Positions 50,468 to 62,517 of a stretch of DNA of 64,000 bases are shown piece after piece. Positions within the stretch are counted from its first letter, which is position 1, and every line of letters starts with the position of its first letter. Under the pieces are notes generated by a model. The model made no database searches and was not told the DNA's origin. It saw only the letters and a program-made list of their open reading frames with translations. The DNA is from Bathynomus jamesi (Eukaryota; Arthropoda; Malacostraca; Isopoda; Cirolanidae), in the NCBI GenBank assembly GCA_023014485.1, contig JAJOZX010001865.1, forward strand, positions 609,001-673,000. Reading direction: 5' to 3'. A program made the position numbers and the translations under genes.

Positions 50468-53399
50468 CTATTCATATAAATCATCATAAGATTGAGAATA
50501 ATGTCCTTTTGACATAAATGCAGGACACATCTTCCTGCTCAGTACTTTAGTAAGGATACATCTGTGACGAGTTTCGAACCCGTACACGGTATGGGAAGCC
50601 TCTGTCACTAATTTCATACTCCTCTCAACACTCTGAGAGCGAGAAGGCAAATATGGAATGTCTGGCTTAGTGTTAGTGTCCATGAATGACTGGATTTCTT
50701 CATCAGATAGGTGCTGTGTGGTAGGTGGTTCCATGACATCAGGGTCAGTGAGGTCGATGAGCTCATGCCAGTGATTTGCATTCCAATTCACCTGGGGAAT
50801 TTTCTTCCCTGCTTCCTGGTTGCTCTCCATTCTATAAATGAAAAATGAAAATGAAAATATAAATGAAAATATAAATATAAATAAAAATATAAATATAAAT
50901 GAAAAATAGTACTCAAATATTGCCGCTTCAATAATACAAACAAATTACCCACTTAAAGTGACAATTATAATATTTTTCCATATTTTTTGGAGAATAACTC
51001 AGCTTTGGCAAAAAAAAAAAATAATAATAATTACAAGAAGCGCAAAATTTACCTATGTCTGAGAGTGAGTATAGTCTGAAGCCCAAGATTCCTGATTCTG
51101 TCTTCATCATCTTTCACCATGGCAGAGGATATTCTCAGGTCGGAAGCAGAAAATATTACCCTGGATGTTCTGCTTTACAATGCGTTTCACATCATCAAAT
51201 GGAATCAGCCTCAGTCGGCTGATAGCAGAGAAGAGGATGCGAGGAGAATGCCGGACACAAAAGCACGCCAAGAGGCCCGACGGGCCAACTTGAGAGTCCG
51301 GCGGGCGAAAGCCTTCGCCCGCCGCATCTCAATCAAGTGGTCCGCGCGCCGGGTGCGGTGGAAGCGGCGCGTTGCCCTCTTCCTCTCGCACACCGCCTGG
51401 TGACATGCTGGAGTCCACCACGGGACGCTACGAGTCCGCGGGTTACCGGAAGATCGAGGAATACAGTCCTCCGCGACGCCCATCACCACCCGCTCGAAGA
51501 ACCATGCAGCTTAGAGGATGCCTTTATCTCAAACCATGCAGGCGCACAAACTCGAACAATGTAATGGACCAACTTTTTCAAATTCAGGTTTGGTCTGTTG
51601 TCTCTTGTGTACAAACAAAGAAGTCGTATGGCAAGAGTTAACCATCTTGCATGGTTAAGTGGACCAATCTTCCAAGCAGCCCATCTGTCATCTACTCTTC
51701 CTGATCCGATCCCTCTGCAATACTCATAGAGAAGCCTTTGATCATGACTGAGGTCTTTCAGTACTTCCTCTGGAGTGTACCCTTCAATGATTGGAGTTTC
51801 CACAGCTTCAAACTGTACCTGAGGTTCATCCTGGATATCTTCTGCGCACCTTTGCCCAAGGGGCCCGCTGAAACTTCTTGGGCCAGTTGTCACTCCATCC
51901 ATTTTTTTGAAAAGAGCTTTTAGTTGGAGTTCATTCTGATGCAGTGCTCAACCAATAGTGTGCAGTTTCCTCCCCAGAGTTTCTTCAAGTTTTACCATTA
52001 AACCACTCTTCCAGCCAGTATTGGTTGCGGTATTATCAAGAAGAATGGCTCGGATACTTTCAAGGCTACTATATTCTTCAAGAACACTGAATTTCTCCGA
52101 GGCAAGGACCTCACCAGTGGCGCCTATAACAGGAATTGTTCTGTGGGTCAAGTAGGCGCCAGGAGATTTTCCATCTTCATAGCTGAAGGTGAGGTGATGT
52201 TCTGCGTCAACACACTTTCTGAGAACAGTTTCCCCTTCCGGTGTCTCTATTTCTTTGTAAGTCATAGTATTCTCGTCAACCTTCCCATCCACACCAACAC
52301 AAATGAGCTGTGTCTTTTTCTCTGATTCCACACCCTCACTAACTACCCTAATTTGGGCTTTGGCCCTGTCTAATTTGCACTTGTCAATCATGATGTGATT
52401 GATGTCAACTTCAGGTCTCAGTAGGTGTTTGAGGTCATGGAGCAAGGCATTCCCAAGAGCTGTGCCCAGATTTGATGAACATTCACCTCTGACAAGTTCC
52501 ATAGCATATCTGGGAAACTTTAAAAGGCTGTAGTCTCCTGAAGGTCTCTTCCTCGGCTGCCATTCACCTTCTCCTTCCTGAAAATAAATGGAAAATATTA
52601 ATGCGTTTTCTGTTTACTTATTTATTTATTTAATTTATTTATTTTTATTTATTTATTTATTTATAATTATATATAATTAATATAAATAATAGGAAACTAA
52701 CCTCGCAACCAGATGAACTGCTTGTAAGTCCAGGCAACTCTGTAGGCTGTATGAAAGATCCTACTAGCTCAACTTCCTCCTGAGGTACAGTAGTACATGT
52801 TGCTGTCCTTGTTTGGCCTTCCTGTCTCTTTTGGCAGCAGCTGTGTCCACTAAAGACAGCTGGTATGCACCCTTAGGACCTGTTTTGGATCGCTGCTCAA
52901 GAAGGTATGCTCTTTCTTCAAGTGGCATCTTCGCATTTCGAGGGCAAACACAAATGATGTGTTCTTGTGTACACTTGTCCTTCTTACAGTATACTCTTGA
53001 ATTACTGCAAGGCAAAATATTCAAAGAACAGGAACAGGCAGAAATATCAAAACGTTTGATCAAGTTAGCATCCAGATTTCTCTTGACACTTGCCTTAGCA
53101 TGCTTGCGATTAATGTCTTTTACAAGAGTGAGTAGGTCTTTAACCTTTCTGTCAATGGATTTGTCATTAATCAAAGGCAGCCCTGGATTCACTGAAGACC
53201 AAATGGATTTTAAATCCTTGCTAACTTGCTGCACTAAGGCCCAAAAATCTGCGCCAGGGTTAGCATGATTGAGGTCATAATAGTATTGAGTCAGCTGCCT
53301 GTAAGTGCTTCGTTCGGTCATTAATAATTCACAAGGACCACCTCCATACTTTTCTTCACTTTTCTTTCGGGTCATGTGTCTTGTTTTCGCTTTCGGCAT
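50468..53399 (-). pseudogene. Y-family protein copy YB, with introns and an insertion
   Basis: Read leftward from ATG 53399. Exon 1 (to about 52700) has a Cys-rich region (FDISACSCSLNILPC, CTQEHIICVC), MPLEERAYLLEQRSKTG and a frameshift near 52800; its donor is GAG|GTTAGT. Exon 2 begins near 52577 after TTATTTTCAG and has ILLDNTATNTGWKSGL, a TGA at about 51949-51951, HQNELQLKALF, GPLNHARWLTLAIRLLCLY and VRVCAPAWFEIKA. It then meets a LINE fragment (51245-51500). It resumes with DDVKRIVKQNIQGN and a donor near 51050; the last exon (50830-50468) has WHELIDLTDPDVMEPPTTQHL and SQSVERSMKLVTEASHTVYG. No TIRs were found around it. Confidence 0.65.
51245..51500 (-). pseudogene. LINE fragment (endonuclease-RT linker) inside YB
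   Basis: The minus strand reads CIPRSSGNPRTRSVPWWTPA, then CERKRATRRFHRTRRAD, EMRRAKAFARRTLKLARRAS and WRAFVSGI. A Pro-Trp-Trp followed by spaced basic residues and an Ala/Arg-rich helix is the linker between endonuclease and RT in Jockey/I-type LINEs. It is GC-rich, unlike YB around it, and only about 255 bp long, with no tail. Confidence 0.7.
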
Positions 53400-53820
53400 T
53401 ATTTACACCGGAAAATCTGAAACATAATGAAAAGTGTTAATGCGAATAGCAATTGTAAAAAATAAGCGTGAACGGTCACAGGAAATATAATATTTTACCA
53501 TTATTTTTTAATAAAGATGCATAATTAATAATTTTATAAAAATACAAGCAAAACGTTGCTATTTATGCTTATAGAAACAAGTTAATAATTTTGGGTTTGC
53601 TTTGTTTTGGTTGCGCGTATGCCGCATACGGGATTTTACGCATGAAGCGACAACAGAAAAAATTAAAAACTTAAAAGCTAAATTCGCATTCTGATCTTTT
53701 ATCGAAATGCATTTCTTTGTGATTTTCACATTTCATAGATGAAACAACTACTTTGTGTTTCTTTTCCCTTCGTGGTTTTATTCATCATATATATATATAA
53801 TATAATATATATATATATAT
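53400..53820. other. AT-rich spacer upstream of YB
   Basis: No gene. The probable 5-prime flank of the leftward Y-family gene; ends in (TA)n at about 53790-53820. Confidence 0.5.
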
Positions 53821-54167
53821 CCCTCGCTCAACGCACTCCCGCACAACGCGTTTAAGCACATTCGCGTATTTTGTTTTAGGAAACGTTTCTATTTACTGTA
53901 GCACGCCTTTCTTTCGCCATAACGCGATTCCTTACACGATCCTCAGATGACACGAACTAGTTTACGTGCGCGGTGTTGTGCAGTCGTACAAGAGTTGTAC
54001 AAGAGTTTGTATTAATATATTTAATTTACAATCCTGTAAATATAGTCCTATCAAGAACGTAACTCACCCTTATTACATTATTTCTTGTAGGAAAATTCCT
54101 TTTGTTTTATGCGTTTTCGCGTTACGCTCCGATTCCCAGGAACGCGTTAGCCGCGTTAAACGAGGGG
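53821..54167. mobile_element. 347-bp Tigger/pogo-like MITE
   Basis: Ends CCCTCGCTCAACGC and, inverted, CCCCTCGTTTAACGC, with TA on both sides. Terminal CCTCGTTTAACGCG-type sequences are typical of Tigger elements. No transposase remains. Confidence 0.65.
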
Positions 54168-54170
54168 TAC

Positions 54171-54204
<34 letters not shown>

Positions 54205-54660
54205 TATTCATGTACACAATGACATGAAATGCATTTTTTGTTTTATAATTAATATGCATGGCATTTGATTGCATTTGGCATGGCATTTAAAATGATTGTG
54301 GATTGTTCCATAAATTCATTCTGTTTAACATTACTTCAAAGTATTTTACTTTAAAATATTAATGAAGATAAAAATAACCTCATTACACTCTGGTAATTAC
54401 AGGGCAGAGGACGGTACTGGAAAAAACATTGTCAATTTTTGACATCAGAAAGATGGGGAGTGCCGTGCATTTGAATATTTGCTTTTGTTCTTCTCTGTTT
54501 TATGTTGGTTCTGTTCTGTCTTGAAAATATTCTTGTTTTGTAAACTCTATTTTTCATTCTATTTCAGATTTACTTCTAGTTTTACATTAGACGACGAGGA
54601 ACCTGTTGTACATCCAAAAGGTACATTTTTTGTTTTGTAAATTGGGGATTTTCTCTCTCT

Positions 54661-54742
<82 letters not shown>
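54168..54742. other. spacer with (CT)n and (TA)n runs
   Basis: (CT)n at about 54173-54192 and 54652-54708, (TA)n at about 54709-54742. No gene. An accidental ORF rich in Arg/Glu and Ile/Tyr comes from these repeats. Confidence 0.8.
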
Positions 54743-54745
<3 letters not shown>

Positions 54746-55228
54746 TGGTGGACCGTATATCCGCATCCGCACTTCTGACTGCCGATGTTATGCGGATATT
54801 ACCTCTAATAAATTATGCAATTTACAATTAAATTAGCTTATAAAGTAGCTTATAAGACCCAGTCATGCACATTTCATGTAAAGTATTAAAATTATTAATG
54901 AACAAACAAATATATAAACGTCAAAATATAAATAGCTGGTAACACAGAAAATTGAATGAAACTTGTTTCATTGAATTTTCTGTGGCTGAAACTCTTGAGA
55001 AAGTTATTATTTTTTTCATAATGAAAACATTAATATTAATTTTAATTCTTATGCATTGCCTGCCATAATAGTAATATCACGAAATTTGAAAAATTATGTC
55101 ATATATTTATAATTCTATATTACTGTACATTGATAGATTAACTAAATATCCGCATCCGCATCCGCGGATATTGAAATTAAAAATCCGCATCCGCAGATGT
55201 TGAAAAACTGACATCCGGTCCACCACTA
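54743..55228. mobile_element. 486-bp MITE derived from element X2, 8-bp target duplication
   Basis: Both ends match X2: TAGTGGTGGACCG at 54743 and CGGTCCACCACTA ending at 55228. The orientation is inverted relative to X2. Its right 330 bp matches X2 from 9673 to about 9990 and its left 150 bp matches X2 from about 12230 to 12403; the whole gene is missing. ATATATAT lies directly outside both ends. Confidence 0.9.
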
Positions 55229-55245
55229 ATATATATATATATATA

Positions 55246-55956
55246 CGAGGTGTGATCAGAAAGTTCGGTAAATAGTCCCTCAACTAATGAATGCCTGTCA
55301 CTAGGTGATGTCAATGTGTATGGCTGATGACGTCACCTTGGCCACTTGCCAGATGCCAACAAACACCGTTCAACTACGCACCAGTGCGCCGTGTCATTGC
55401 TTTGTGTGAGGGAGTTTTTGTGGCGTCCGGCGATTTTACAGAAAATGTCGAAATATAGGAACGTACAAACATCAAATTTTGTTTTAAACTTGGTAAGACG
55501 GGTACAGAAACGCACGGAATGCTTGCAGCTGTCTACGGAGATGAAGTTGTTAAAAATAAGACGGATGGACGACCACTTCTTTCATCATCTTCCAAAGACT
55601 CATTTCCTTATCGAAACCTTCCAAACCACTTGCAAACAGTGTTGTTTGTAACAACTTCATCTCCGTAGACAGCTGCAAGCATTCCGTGCGTTTCTGTACC
55701 CGTCTTACCAAGTTTAAAACAAAATTTGATGTTTGCACGTTCCTCAAATTTCGACATTTTCTGCAAAATCGCCAGACGCCACAAAAACTCCTTCACACAA
55801 AGCAATGACACGGTGCACTTGTGCGTAGTTGAGTGGTGTTTGTTGGCATCTGGCAAGTGGCCAAGGTGACGTCATCAGCCATACACACTGACATCACCTA
55901 GTGTCACGCGTTCATTAGTTGCGGGACTATTTACAAAACTTTTTGATCACACCTCG
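55246..55956. mobile_element. head-to-head palindrome of a mariner 5-prime half
   Basis: Arms 55246-55552 and 55650-55956 are inverted copies (about 307 bp each) starting with CGAGGTGTGATCAGAAAGTT or a close variant. The 97-bp centre extends only the minus-strand copy. TA flanks both ends. Both arms contain the start of the same transposase; the 3-prime half is missing. Confidence 0.9.
55553..55856 (-). pseudogene. mariner transposase N-terminus in the right arm
   Basis: On the minus strand from about 55770: KFEERANIKFCFKLGKTGTE, GMLAAVYGDEVV, VCKWFGRFR, a TAA, then ESLEDDERSGRPS. This is the paired-like helix-turn-helix head of mariner transposases. The left arm carries the same head, frameshifted, on the plus strand (55445-55552). 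No catalytic region is present. Confidence 0.75.
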
Positions 55957-56597
55957 TATATATATATATATATATGAGCATAAAATACATTTATTACAGT
56001 TTAAAACCTGACAAATATTTCATGAAATTACTGGTAGCATACAGCTGACGTAAAGAACCTCAAGTTCAGAATGGCGGATGGAAAGGAAGAAAGCTGGAAA
56101 TACAAAGCAATTTACTGTATATAAGTAGGCTGACCATACGTACCGTTTTGAACGGGACAGTACCGTTTTGTATGGGTTTTTGTATGGGTTCTGTCACTGA
56201 AGAATAATTGTAAGCTCAATATGTTTATGTACTTACTTTTTCATGAATACAGAATATTACATAACCCCCGTCCCTTTTTTGCCATCCCAATGTCCCGTTT
56301 TTGTCTCAAGGAAATATGGTCAGCCTATATATAAGGAGTAGGTGCACTATTTTCTTTACAATAAACATTAACGTCGTTATAAAGCCATTATAATTCAATA
56401 TTTTCCGACAAATTAAGGTAAAGTTCAGGACCACTTTTGTATTTCCAAAGAATGTTATATCGTTAGAAAGCGATTTCAAAGGAGGTTTTAGTGTAGATGT
56501 CTTCTCGTCAAAATGTCTCATGTCCATCAGCAACACGTAAAAAAAAAATTTATGCATTTTTAAATCAATGGGAAAAATAAATAGAAATTTCGGATCA
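55957..56597. other. spacer without gene
   Basis: No gene seen. A segment around 56130-56330 contains GACCATACGTACCGTTTTGA and its approximate inverse (AAATATGGTCAGCC), so it may be a small decayed inverted-repeat element. Confidence 0.5.
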
Positions 56598-56795
56598 CCT
56601 GAAGATCAGGGTCCCCAGCCTTCATTAGTTAGCCTTATGAGGCTAACTACCGAAAATATCACGACCTAACCTAACCAATCGTTAGGTCAACTGTACGCCC
56701 TTGACGATTGGTTAGGTTAGGTCGTGATATTTTCCTTAGTTAGCCTTATAATGCTAACTAAAGAAGGCTGGGGGCCCTGATCTTCAGGTGTTCCA
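56598..56795. repeat. CCTAACC cassette palindrome, locus 4
   Basis: Arms from about 56588 (GATCACCTGAAGATCAGGG, then CCCCAGCC) are inverted at 56762-56800. Inside, TTAGTTAGCCTTATGAGG and its inverse enclose CGAAAATATCACGACCTAAC, the cassette CAACTGTACGCCCTTGACGA and its flanking GGTTAGGTTAGG. Confidence 0.9.
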
Positions 56796-56799
56796 AAAT

Positions 56800-57712
56800 T
56801 TCTGCTTTTCTATTTCTAATTTTGTGAGGCGATCAAGAGTTAAGGAGAAATTCATTTTAAGTCATATAAATTAGTTGTCATCATTGTCTTCATAAACTTT
56901 TAATCTTTTTAGTTTCTGAATATTCTGAAAGATTATGAAGTGTGCATAATTATTTGTATAACTGTGCATATTATTTTTTATAGGATTTGCTTCCTGCCAA
57001 TATAATTTATCATTACCATTATCATTATTATTATTTGCAAAATGGAAAACATTTTTTTCTACTAAGTTTTCTTAGCTCAGATTTTGGGATTAATTTCCTT
57101 TTCAGCATTGGCGCTCAAGAGTAAAACCTATCGAAATATTAATAGCCCTTTCTAATTTTAGAAAACCCCTTTTACAATATCTCTTCTTATTTAAATTTTT
57201 TAGAATTATTAGTCGGAATATTAATATAACATTTTAATTTCTACATTTCTCAAAGTATTTATAATGCAGAACTCGTGCTCAAACCCGGTCATGTAACCTA
57301 TATGGATAGTTTATTTTTATTAGTCTTAATTTAGATTTAATCCATTTCCAATGAGTATTTCTTCAGTTTTATGGATATAACTTTAAAAAATATTTACAAA
57401 AAGGACATCACGTATAGCTATACTAAGTAGAGGTTTCCAGACTGTGATCTGTCTATACAGGGGTCCGAGAAAATGTAGAATTTGCCTCTTTTCTTACAGA
57501 TTTTTGGCAAGATAATTATTATTGTAAAAAATGAGGGAGTTTACGTATATATCGGTTAAGCTACATAAACAAATAATGATGAGCTTCGTAGGTAAAACCT
57601 CCGGATTTGGAAACCATCTGATCTGGCAACCCTAAGACAATGTTAGAAATATGGTACTATATACGGTATTACAGATGCGGAAAGTGCTCGCCCCCCCCAA
57701 AAAAAGAATATA
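56800..57712. other. AT-rich spacer
   Basis: No gene, TIR or repeat unit recognised. Confidence 0.55.
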
Positions 57713-57715
57713 TAT

Positions 57716-57791
<76 letters not shown>
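57713..57791. repeat. (CA)n followed by (TA)n
   Basis: Simple repeat that yields His/Thr and Ile/Tyr ORFs. Confidence 0.95.
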
Positions 57792-57793
<2 letters not shown>

Positions 57794-58045
57794 TGTTGTC
57801 ACGTTTTCACGTTTTTATGATTTATTACGAGATGCAGGTTTTCCGAGGCACACCCTTTCCACAAAAGAGAAAAATATTACGGTTACCAGCCCCTTTTCCC
57901 ACTTCATGCATAACGGGAAGGCAGGTGATTCAAATTAGAATTGATATTTAAAATTTCCCCATGTATTATATAGATAAAATACGAGTAAATAAAGCTATTA
58001 TACGTTTCATTTTCTGAAAACCTTTGCTTGGGCGCTCGCTTTGGA

Positions 58046-58210
58046 TTTCGTTAGTTAGCCTAACTAACGAAAATATCACGACCTAACCTAACCAATTGTT
58101 AGGTCAACTGTACGCCCTTGACGATTGGTTAGGTTAGGTCGCGATATTTTCGTTAGTTAGCCTTAGAAAGCTAACTAAAAAGGCTGGGGGCCCTGATCTT
58201 CAGGTGATCC
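58046..58210. repeat. CCTAACC cassette palindrome, locus 5
   Basis: Closely related to locus 4: same inner arms (CGTTAGTTAGCC and inverse), the same cassette and the same right outer arm (GGCTGGGGGCCCTGATCTTC), but the left outer arm is missing. Confidence 0.9.
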
Positions 58211-58638
58211 CTCGCTTTTATTGAAGTGGATTGATAGGGTGTGTCAATTTTAGTAAAGTCAACAATTCAAAAACTACTAATGCTCCAATAATGTCATATT
58301 ATCTAGCAAACTTAGAAATATCTTTAGTGTTGGTTAAAAAAGCCATTTACCTCTTATATTTGACCATAAAAGTTTGAAATATAACCTAAATATGACTGTA
58401 GCATCGTATATCAATGTGCCATTGATATGTGTGGTCAACTTTGGTTATTTTCGGTGTGCAGTATGGTTTCTAAGTTTCACATAGTCACAAATGCTGGAGT
58501 TTTGATTGTGAATGCATGTGTTTTACCTCCTTTTTGACAATTTTTATTACTTCGTAATGTAAATATTGTGCAATTCAAATTATTCGAAATGTTATGTGTG
58601 ACCCAAACTTTCTGCATATTTTGATATGATTAGATATA

Positions 58639-59532
58639 TAGGGTGTCATAAATGATTACCCTGATTAAAGCATGCTATAACTTTTAAATAAACACTCGTA
58701 TTCAAACACAGTTTTAATCGTAGGTAGATAAACATACAAAGTTTTGATACATAGTTAATGAACTTAATGAGCTTCCACATGTGCACCCCTAGTGGCACGT
58801 AAAATGTCTAAACGGTATTCACACTCACGCCACACATTTTCCAACATTTGTGGGTTAACTGTTGCAATTGCATCCGTAATGCGTTCTCGCAATGTCCTGA
58901 TATCTTTAACATGACCCCAGAGAAAGAAATCCAGCGGGGTAATGTCTGGTGATATTGGGGGCCATGGGATTGGCCCGTCCCTGCCAATCCATCGATTTGG
59001 AAATGTTGCGTCGAGAGTTTCACGAACAACATGCGCCCAATGAGGGGGTGTCCCATCTTGTTGGAAGATGACAGTTGGCTGCCTGTCCTGCAGCTGGGGG
59101 ATGGCGTAATTGGTGAGCATATCCAGGTACACAGTTGCGGAAACAGTGTTCTCAGCGAAGAAGAAAGGACCAATTATCTGGTCATGTATTAGTCCACACC
59201 AGACATTGATCTTCGGACTGCCCCGAATATGCTCCCTTACTGCACGTGGGTTTTCCGATTCTTTCCATACTTTGTTCTGAACCTTCGCTGAACACTGACA
59301 GGAGATTTTGTTTCTGCAAGCCACACAACACATTGTGCCTTCTCTGTCACAGACGCCATCCTAACTGAACAGCTACTACAGCGCTCATAGCGGCGAATGC
59401 AGTAGACGAAACACACCAGCACAGAAACTCTATGCGTGTACGAGATCACCTGTAAAAAGAAAACGGATGTAAGATTCGTCATTAAAACATGAGAGCATAC
59501 TGTTTTCAGGGTAAACATTTATGGACACCCTG
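58639..59532 (-). mobile_element. mariner-like element nested in YC
   Basis: Ends TAGGGTGTCATAAATGATTA (58639) and, inverted, CAGGGTGTCCATAAATGTTT, closing at 59532; TA flanks both sides. It carries a transposase with an internal deletion. Confidence 0.9.
58764..59360 (-). pseudogene. mariner-like transposase lacking its first catalytic region
   Basis: The head (ATG near 59360: MASVTEKAQCVVWLAETKSP, then QRRFRTKYGK) is fused to sequence that belongs 100 or more residues later (SENPRAVREHIRGSPKINVW). The DNA-binding hook and the first catalytic Asp are deleted. The second and third are present in VIFQQDGTPPHWAH and SPDITPLDFFLWGHVKD, with 36 residues between, the same spacing as in the 16586-17912 element. 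The tail RLDILRATRGAHVEAH is complete. Frames are otherwise open. Confidence 0.85.
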
Positions 59533-59710
59533 TATGAAATTGTCATTACTTTGAATAATTAAGTCTTGTACCTATAACAACACAACCTTTTATCTGAGCT
59601 TATAGCTAGAGGAAGATATTAAGAATTTCAATTAACTTAATCTTATGTAATCATAATCAGTAGGCCTATCCAAATTTCAATGACATTTCTTTTGTTCACG
59701 GGTCCACAGG

Positions 59711-62140
59711 ATGAGTCGGAAAGAAATCAAAACCCGAAGCAAATCAAGTTGTCACCTAAGTCATTTGGTGGGGACTGGGAGGGAACTTCCCCCTGCTGAG
59801 CTGCCCACAGCCAGAGATCTGCTGAGGTATGGTTTGTTGAGGAGAGAAATGAGTGAGGAAGACAAGAGGAATTACCCAGTTAATGATCTGATTAACAACG
59901 CCATTGTTCCAGGGCTACTGGCTCAGTGGAGAAAGGCCAACGCTCTATTCACAGGACCTGTAATCAACACTGAGGTCAGGATCAGGGCTAAAGTGAAGGC
60001 ACTGTGGGATGAGGCAGTGAAGGTGTCCATTGGCAATGTGAAACTAGAGGTCAGAGATAGGTTCATGATGAAACTGGACAAATTGGTGGACATCCTGACA
60101 TGTCACTGTGTGATCAGGAGCTGCAGTGAGCTTGGGTGCAACCCTGTCTGCAACAGTGAGGTTCACATTGACTGCAGCTGCAGGAGCGAGCAGAAGATAC
60201 CAGTGCAGCAGCTTGCCTTCATTAAAGGTCAGAGAGAAAAGGTAGGCAGTGTGAGGGCACACCAGATGGGTCTAGCTGATCACCCTGAGACCAGAGACAG
60301 GAATTAGTGCTGCAGAGACAGGAGCAGAGAAGGAAGGCCGAGGAGAAGAGGAGGAGGAAGGCAGAGGAGTCAGCCAAGAAAGAAGAGGAGTTGAGGGAGG
60401 AGTCACTGCTGGAGATGGAGTTGGAGGAGACTGGCGATATACTGGAGGAGGCAGGGAGGAGAGAGGAGGACGAAGACTTCATACCAGGGGCTGCAACAAC
60501 TTCTTCCTTGCCTGTGGCTAAGAAGAAGAAATACAACACTGAAGATATCACTAACATGGCTCTGGCTAGCTTCAGACATCACACTGGGCTGAGAGAGAGT
60601 GCAGAGATTGCCACTGCTGCCTGGATTGATGCTGGTCTTATCACAGAGTTTGACACAGCACTGGTGATTGACCACAACAAGGTGAGGAGGGCTCAGGAGA
60701 GACTGACTAAGGAGCTGGTCAAGAAGTTTGATGAAGAGATTAGGGAAAATGGCATCACCTGTATCTTCTTTGATGGGAAAAGAGATGACACCAAAGTGAT
60801 GATGGAAGCTGAGGGCAGTGACAGGCAGTTTCCTGGCCCCATTAAGGAAGAACACTACACAGTGTGTAGTGAACCAGGTGAGAAAAGTTTGTGGCATTTT
60901 GTACCAGAGGAAGCTGCAGAGGAAAGAAGCCATGCTGAGGTCATTGCTGATCATCTGGTGAACTGGCTAAGAGAGAGAGGAGCAGACCAGACCCTTTTGG
61001 CCATAGGAGGTGACAGTACTAATGTGGATACTGGCTAGGAGGGAGGAGTAATGCATTATGTGGAGGCCAAGCTTAGCAGGAAGTTGGTGTGGATTGTCTG
61101 CACTGGGGAGCTGAGTCTCAGACACCTGGTGACTGCACTGGATGGCAAGACATTGAGCAACAACAAGTGGTCTGGGCCCATAGGGAAGATGTTAGTCACT
61201 GCCACTGAGCTGGAGATCAATCCAAACTTCACAAGGATCACTGTTGGTCCTCCTCTACCCCATCTCAGTTAGGAGGTAGTCAAGGACCTCAGCACAGACC
61301 AATCATATGGCTACAGAATCATCACTGCCATCAGATCGGGAGAGGTACCTCAGAGTCTAGCTCTCCTGGAGATTGGGTCAGTCTGTCACAGTAGGTGGGC
61401 CACCACGGCTCTAAGGTTCTGCAGATTGTGGATTTCCAAACATAGGCTGAAGGGTAGGAACATGAAGAATTTGAGGATAATTGTGGAATTCATAGTGGGA
61501 GTCTACATGCCAAACTGATTCAACATCAAGTTAAATCACAGCTGGGTAAAGGGTCCCAGGCATGTACTGTACCGCTGGAGCTGCTCAGAAGTCAGAAGAA
61601 GGATGATAGGAATAGTGATGCCAACAGTGAAGAGATCAGCCTGGTATGCATACTCTGAGGCTGTGCTCCAGGCCATGCTGTGCAGTGAGGTGGAGGAGGA
61701 GAGGAGGGAGGCAGTGAAGAGGATACTGGATATCAGAGGTGAAGGAAATGAAGACACACAGGTAGGAGACTGCAATGTCAGACCAAGGAAGACTCCTGAC
61801 ATCAACCCAGATGCCACCAAACTCTCGGAGCTTATTGACTGGAAATCTGGCGTGACTGAGCCTCCTCTGACCTGCTCCCTCACTACTGCTGCAATCAAGG
61901 AGTTTCTGGATAGACCACTGGAAGTTCCTGCATGGCCCTCACACAGAGTCAGTAGAGAGGTGTGAAAGGATGACAACTGAAGCAGCACAACATGTTTACT
62001 CACAAGAGAGGAGGGAGGCGTACATCAGTGGCCAGGTGGCCAGTTGGGAGCTCATGTTCAGCATGTTCAGGAACAAGAGCAAGGCAGACATGGCACTCTT
62101 AGCAAAGTTCAAGAAACCTATCTATATTTCTAAGTTTTAA
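59711..62140 (+). pseudogene. Y-family protein copy YC (hAT-like transposase candidate)
   Basis: ATG at 59711. Motifs in order: GTGRELPPAELPTARDLLRYG, LDKLVDILTCHCVIRSCSE, HIDCSCRSEQKIP, an acidic/basic linker, CIFFDGKRDDTK, IGGDSTNVDTG, LSLRHLVTALDGKTLSNNK, NMKNLRIIVEFIVGVY, SAWYAYSEAVLQAMLC, VRPRKTPDINPDA and HTESVERCERMTTEA in a shifted frame at the end. A frame change near 60300 and stops at 61036-61038, 61270-61272 and near 61519 break it; two of these (61036 and 61519) stand where YA has Trp, so they are G-to-A changes. About 810 codons long. Intronless. Confidence 0.75.
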
Positions 62141-62194
62141 TATTGAAATACAATCAAAGTGTCTTTAATTTTATGTAATGTATGTAAAATATAG

Positions 62195-62517
62195 TTGCGC
62201 CTCGGTGGTGTAGATGTACCTCGGTGGTGTAGTGGTTAGCGTCGTTGACTACGAATCCATCGGCCCCGGGTTCGAGACCCAACGGCAGCCGGCGCGCAGC
62301 AAAACCCAGCTGTTCATCCTTCCACACAATAAAGAATGTGGTTGGTAGATAAATGGATACCTTAGGCGGCCTAGTGGTTAAGACGCTGTGCTGCTGATGG
62401 GGTGTGGTTCGGATTCCACGTTAAACTGTAGGTCTAAGGTGGAGTGAAAAGCTTGACCTTCGTTAGAATGAAGAATTCGGGCAGAAGCTAACCAAAGGTT
62501 ATATACAATAAAAAAAA
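62195..62517 (+). mobile_element. tRNA-type SINE, two heads
   Basis: First unit: A-box-like GGTGGTGTAGTGGTTAGCGT (62223) and B box GGTTCGAGACC (62269-62279). Second unit: GGCGGCCTAGTGGTTAAGAC (62365) and GGTTCGGATTCC (62406-62417), followed by a tRNA-unrelated body and an A-rich tail ending near 62517. A partial duplicate CCTCGGTGGTGTAGATG precedes the first head. The arms do not fold as a functional tRNA, so this is a SINE dimer or two adjacent SINEs. Confidence 0.7.

Noticed and set aside
62223..62290. Functional tRNA gene
   Set aside because: A and B boxes are present but the arms do not pair into a cloverleaf with a clear anticodon loop; followed by a SINE body and tail.
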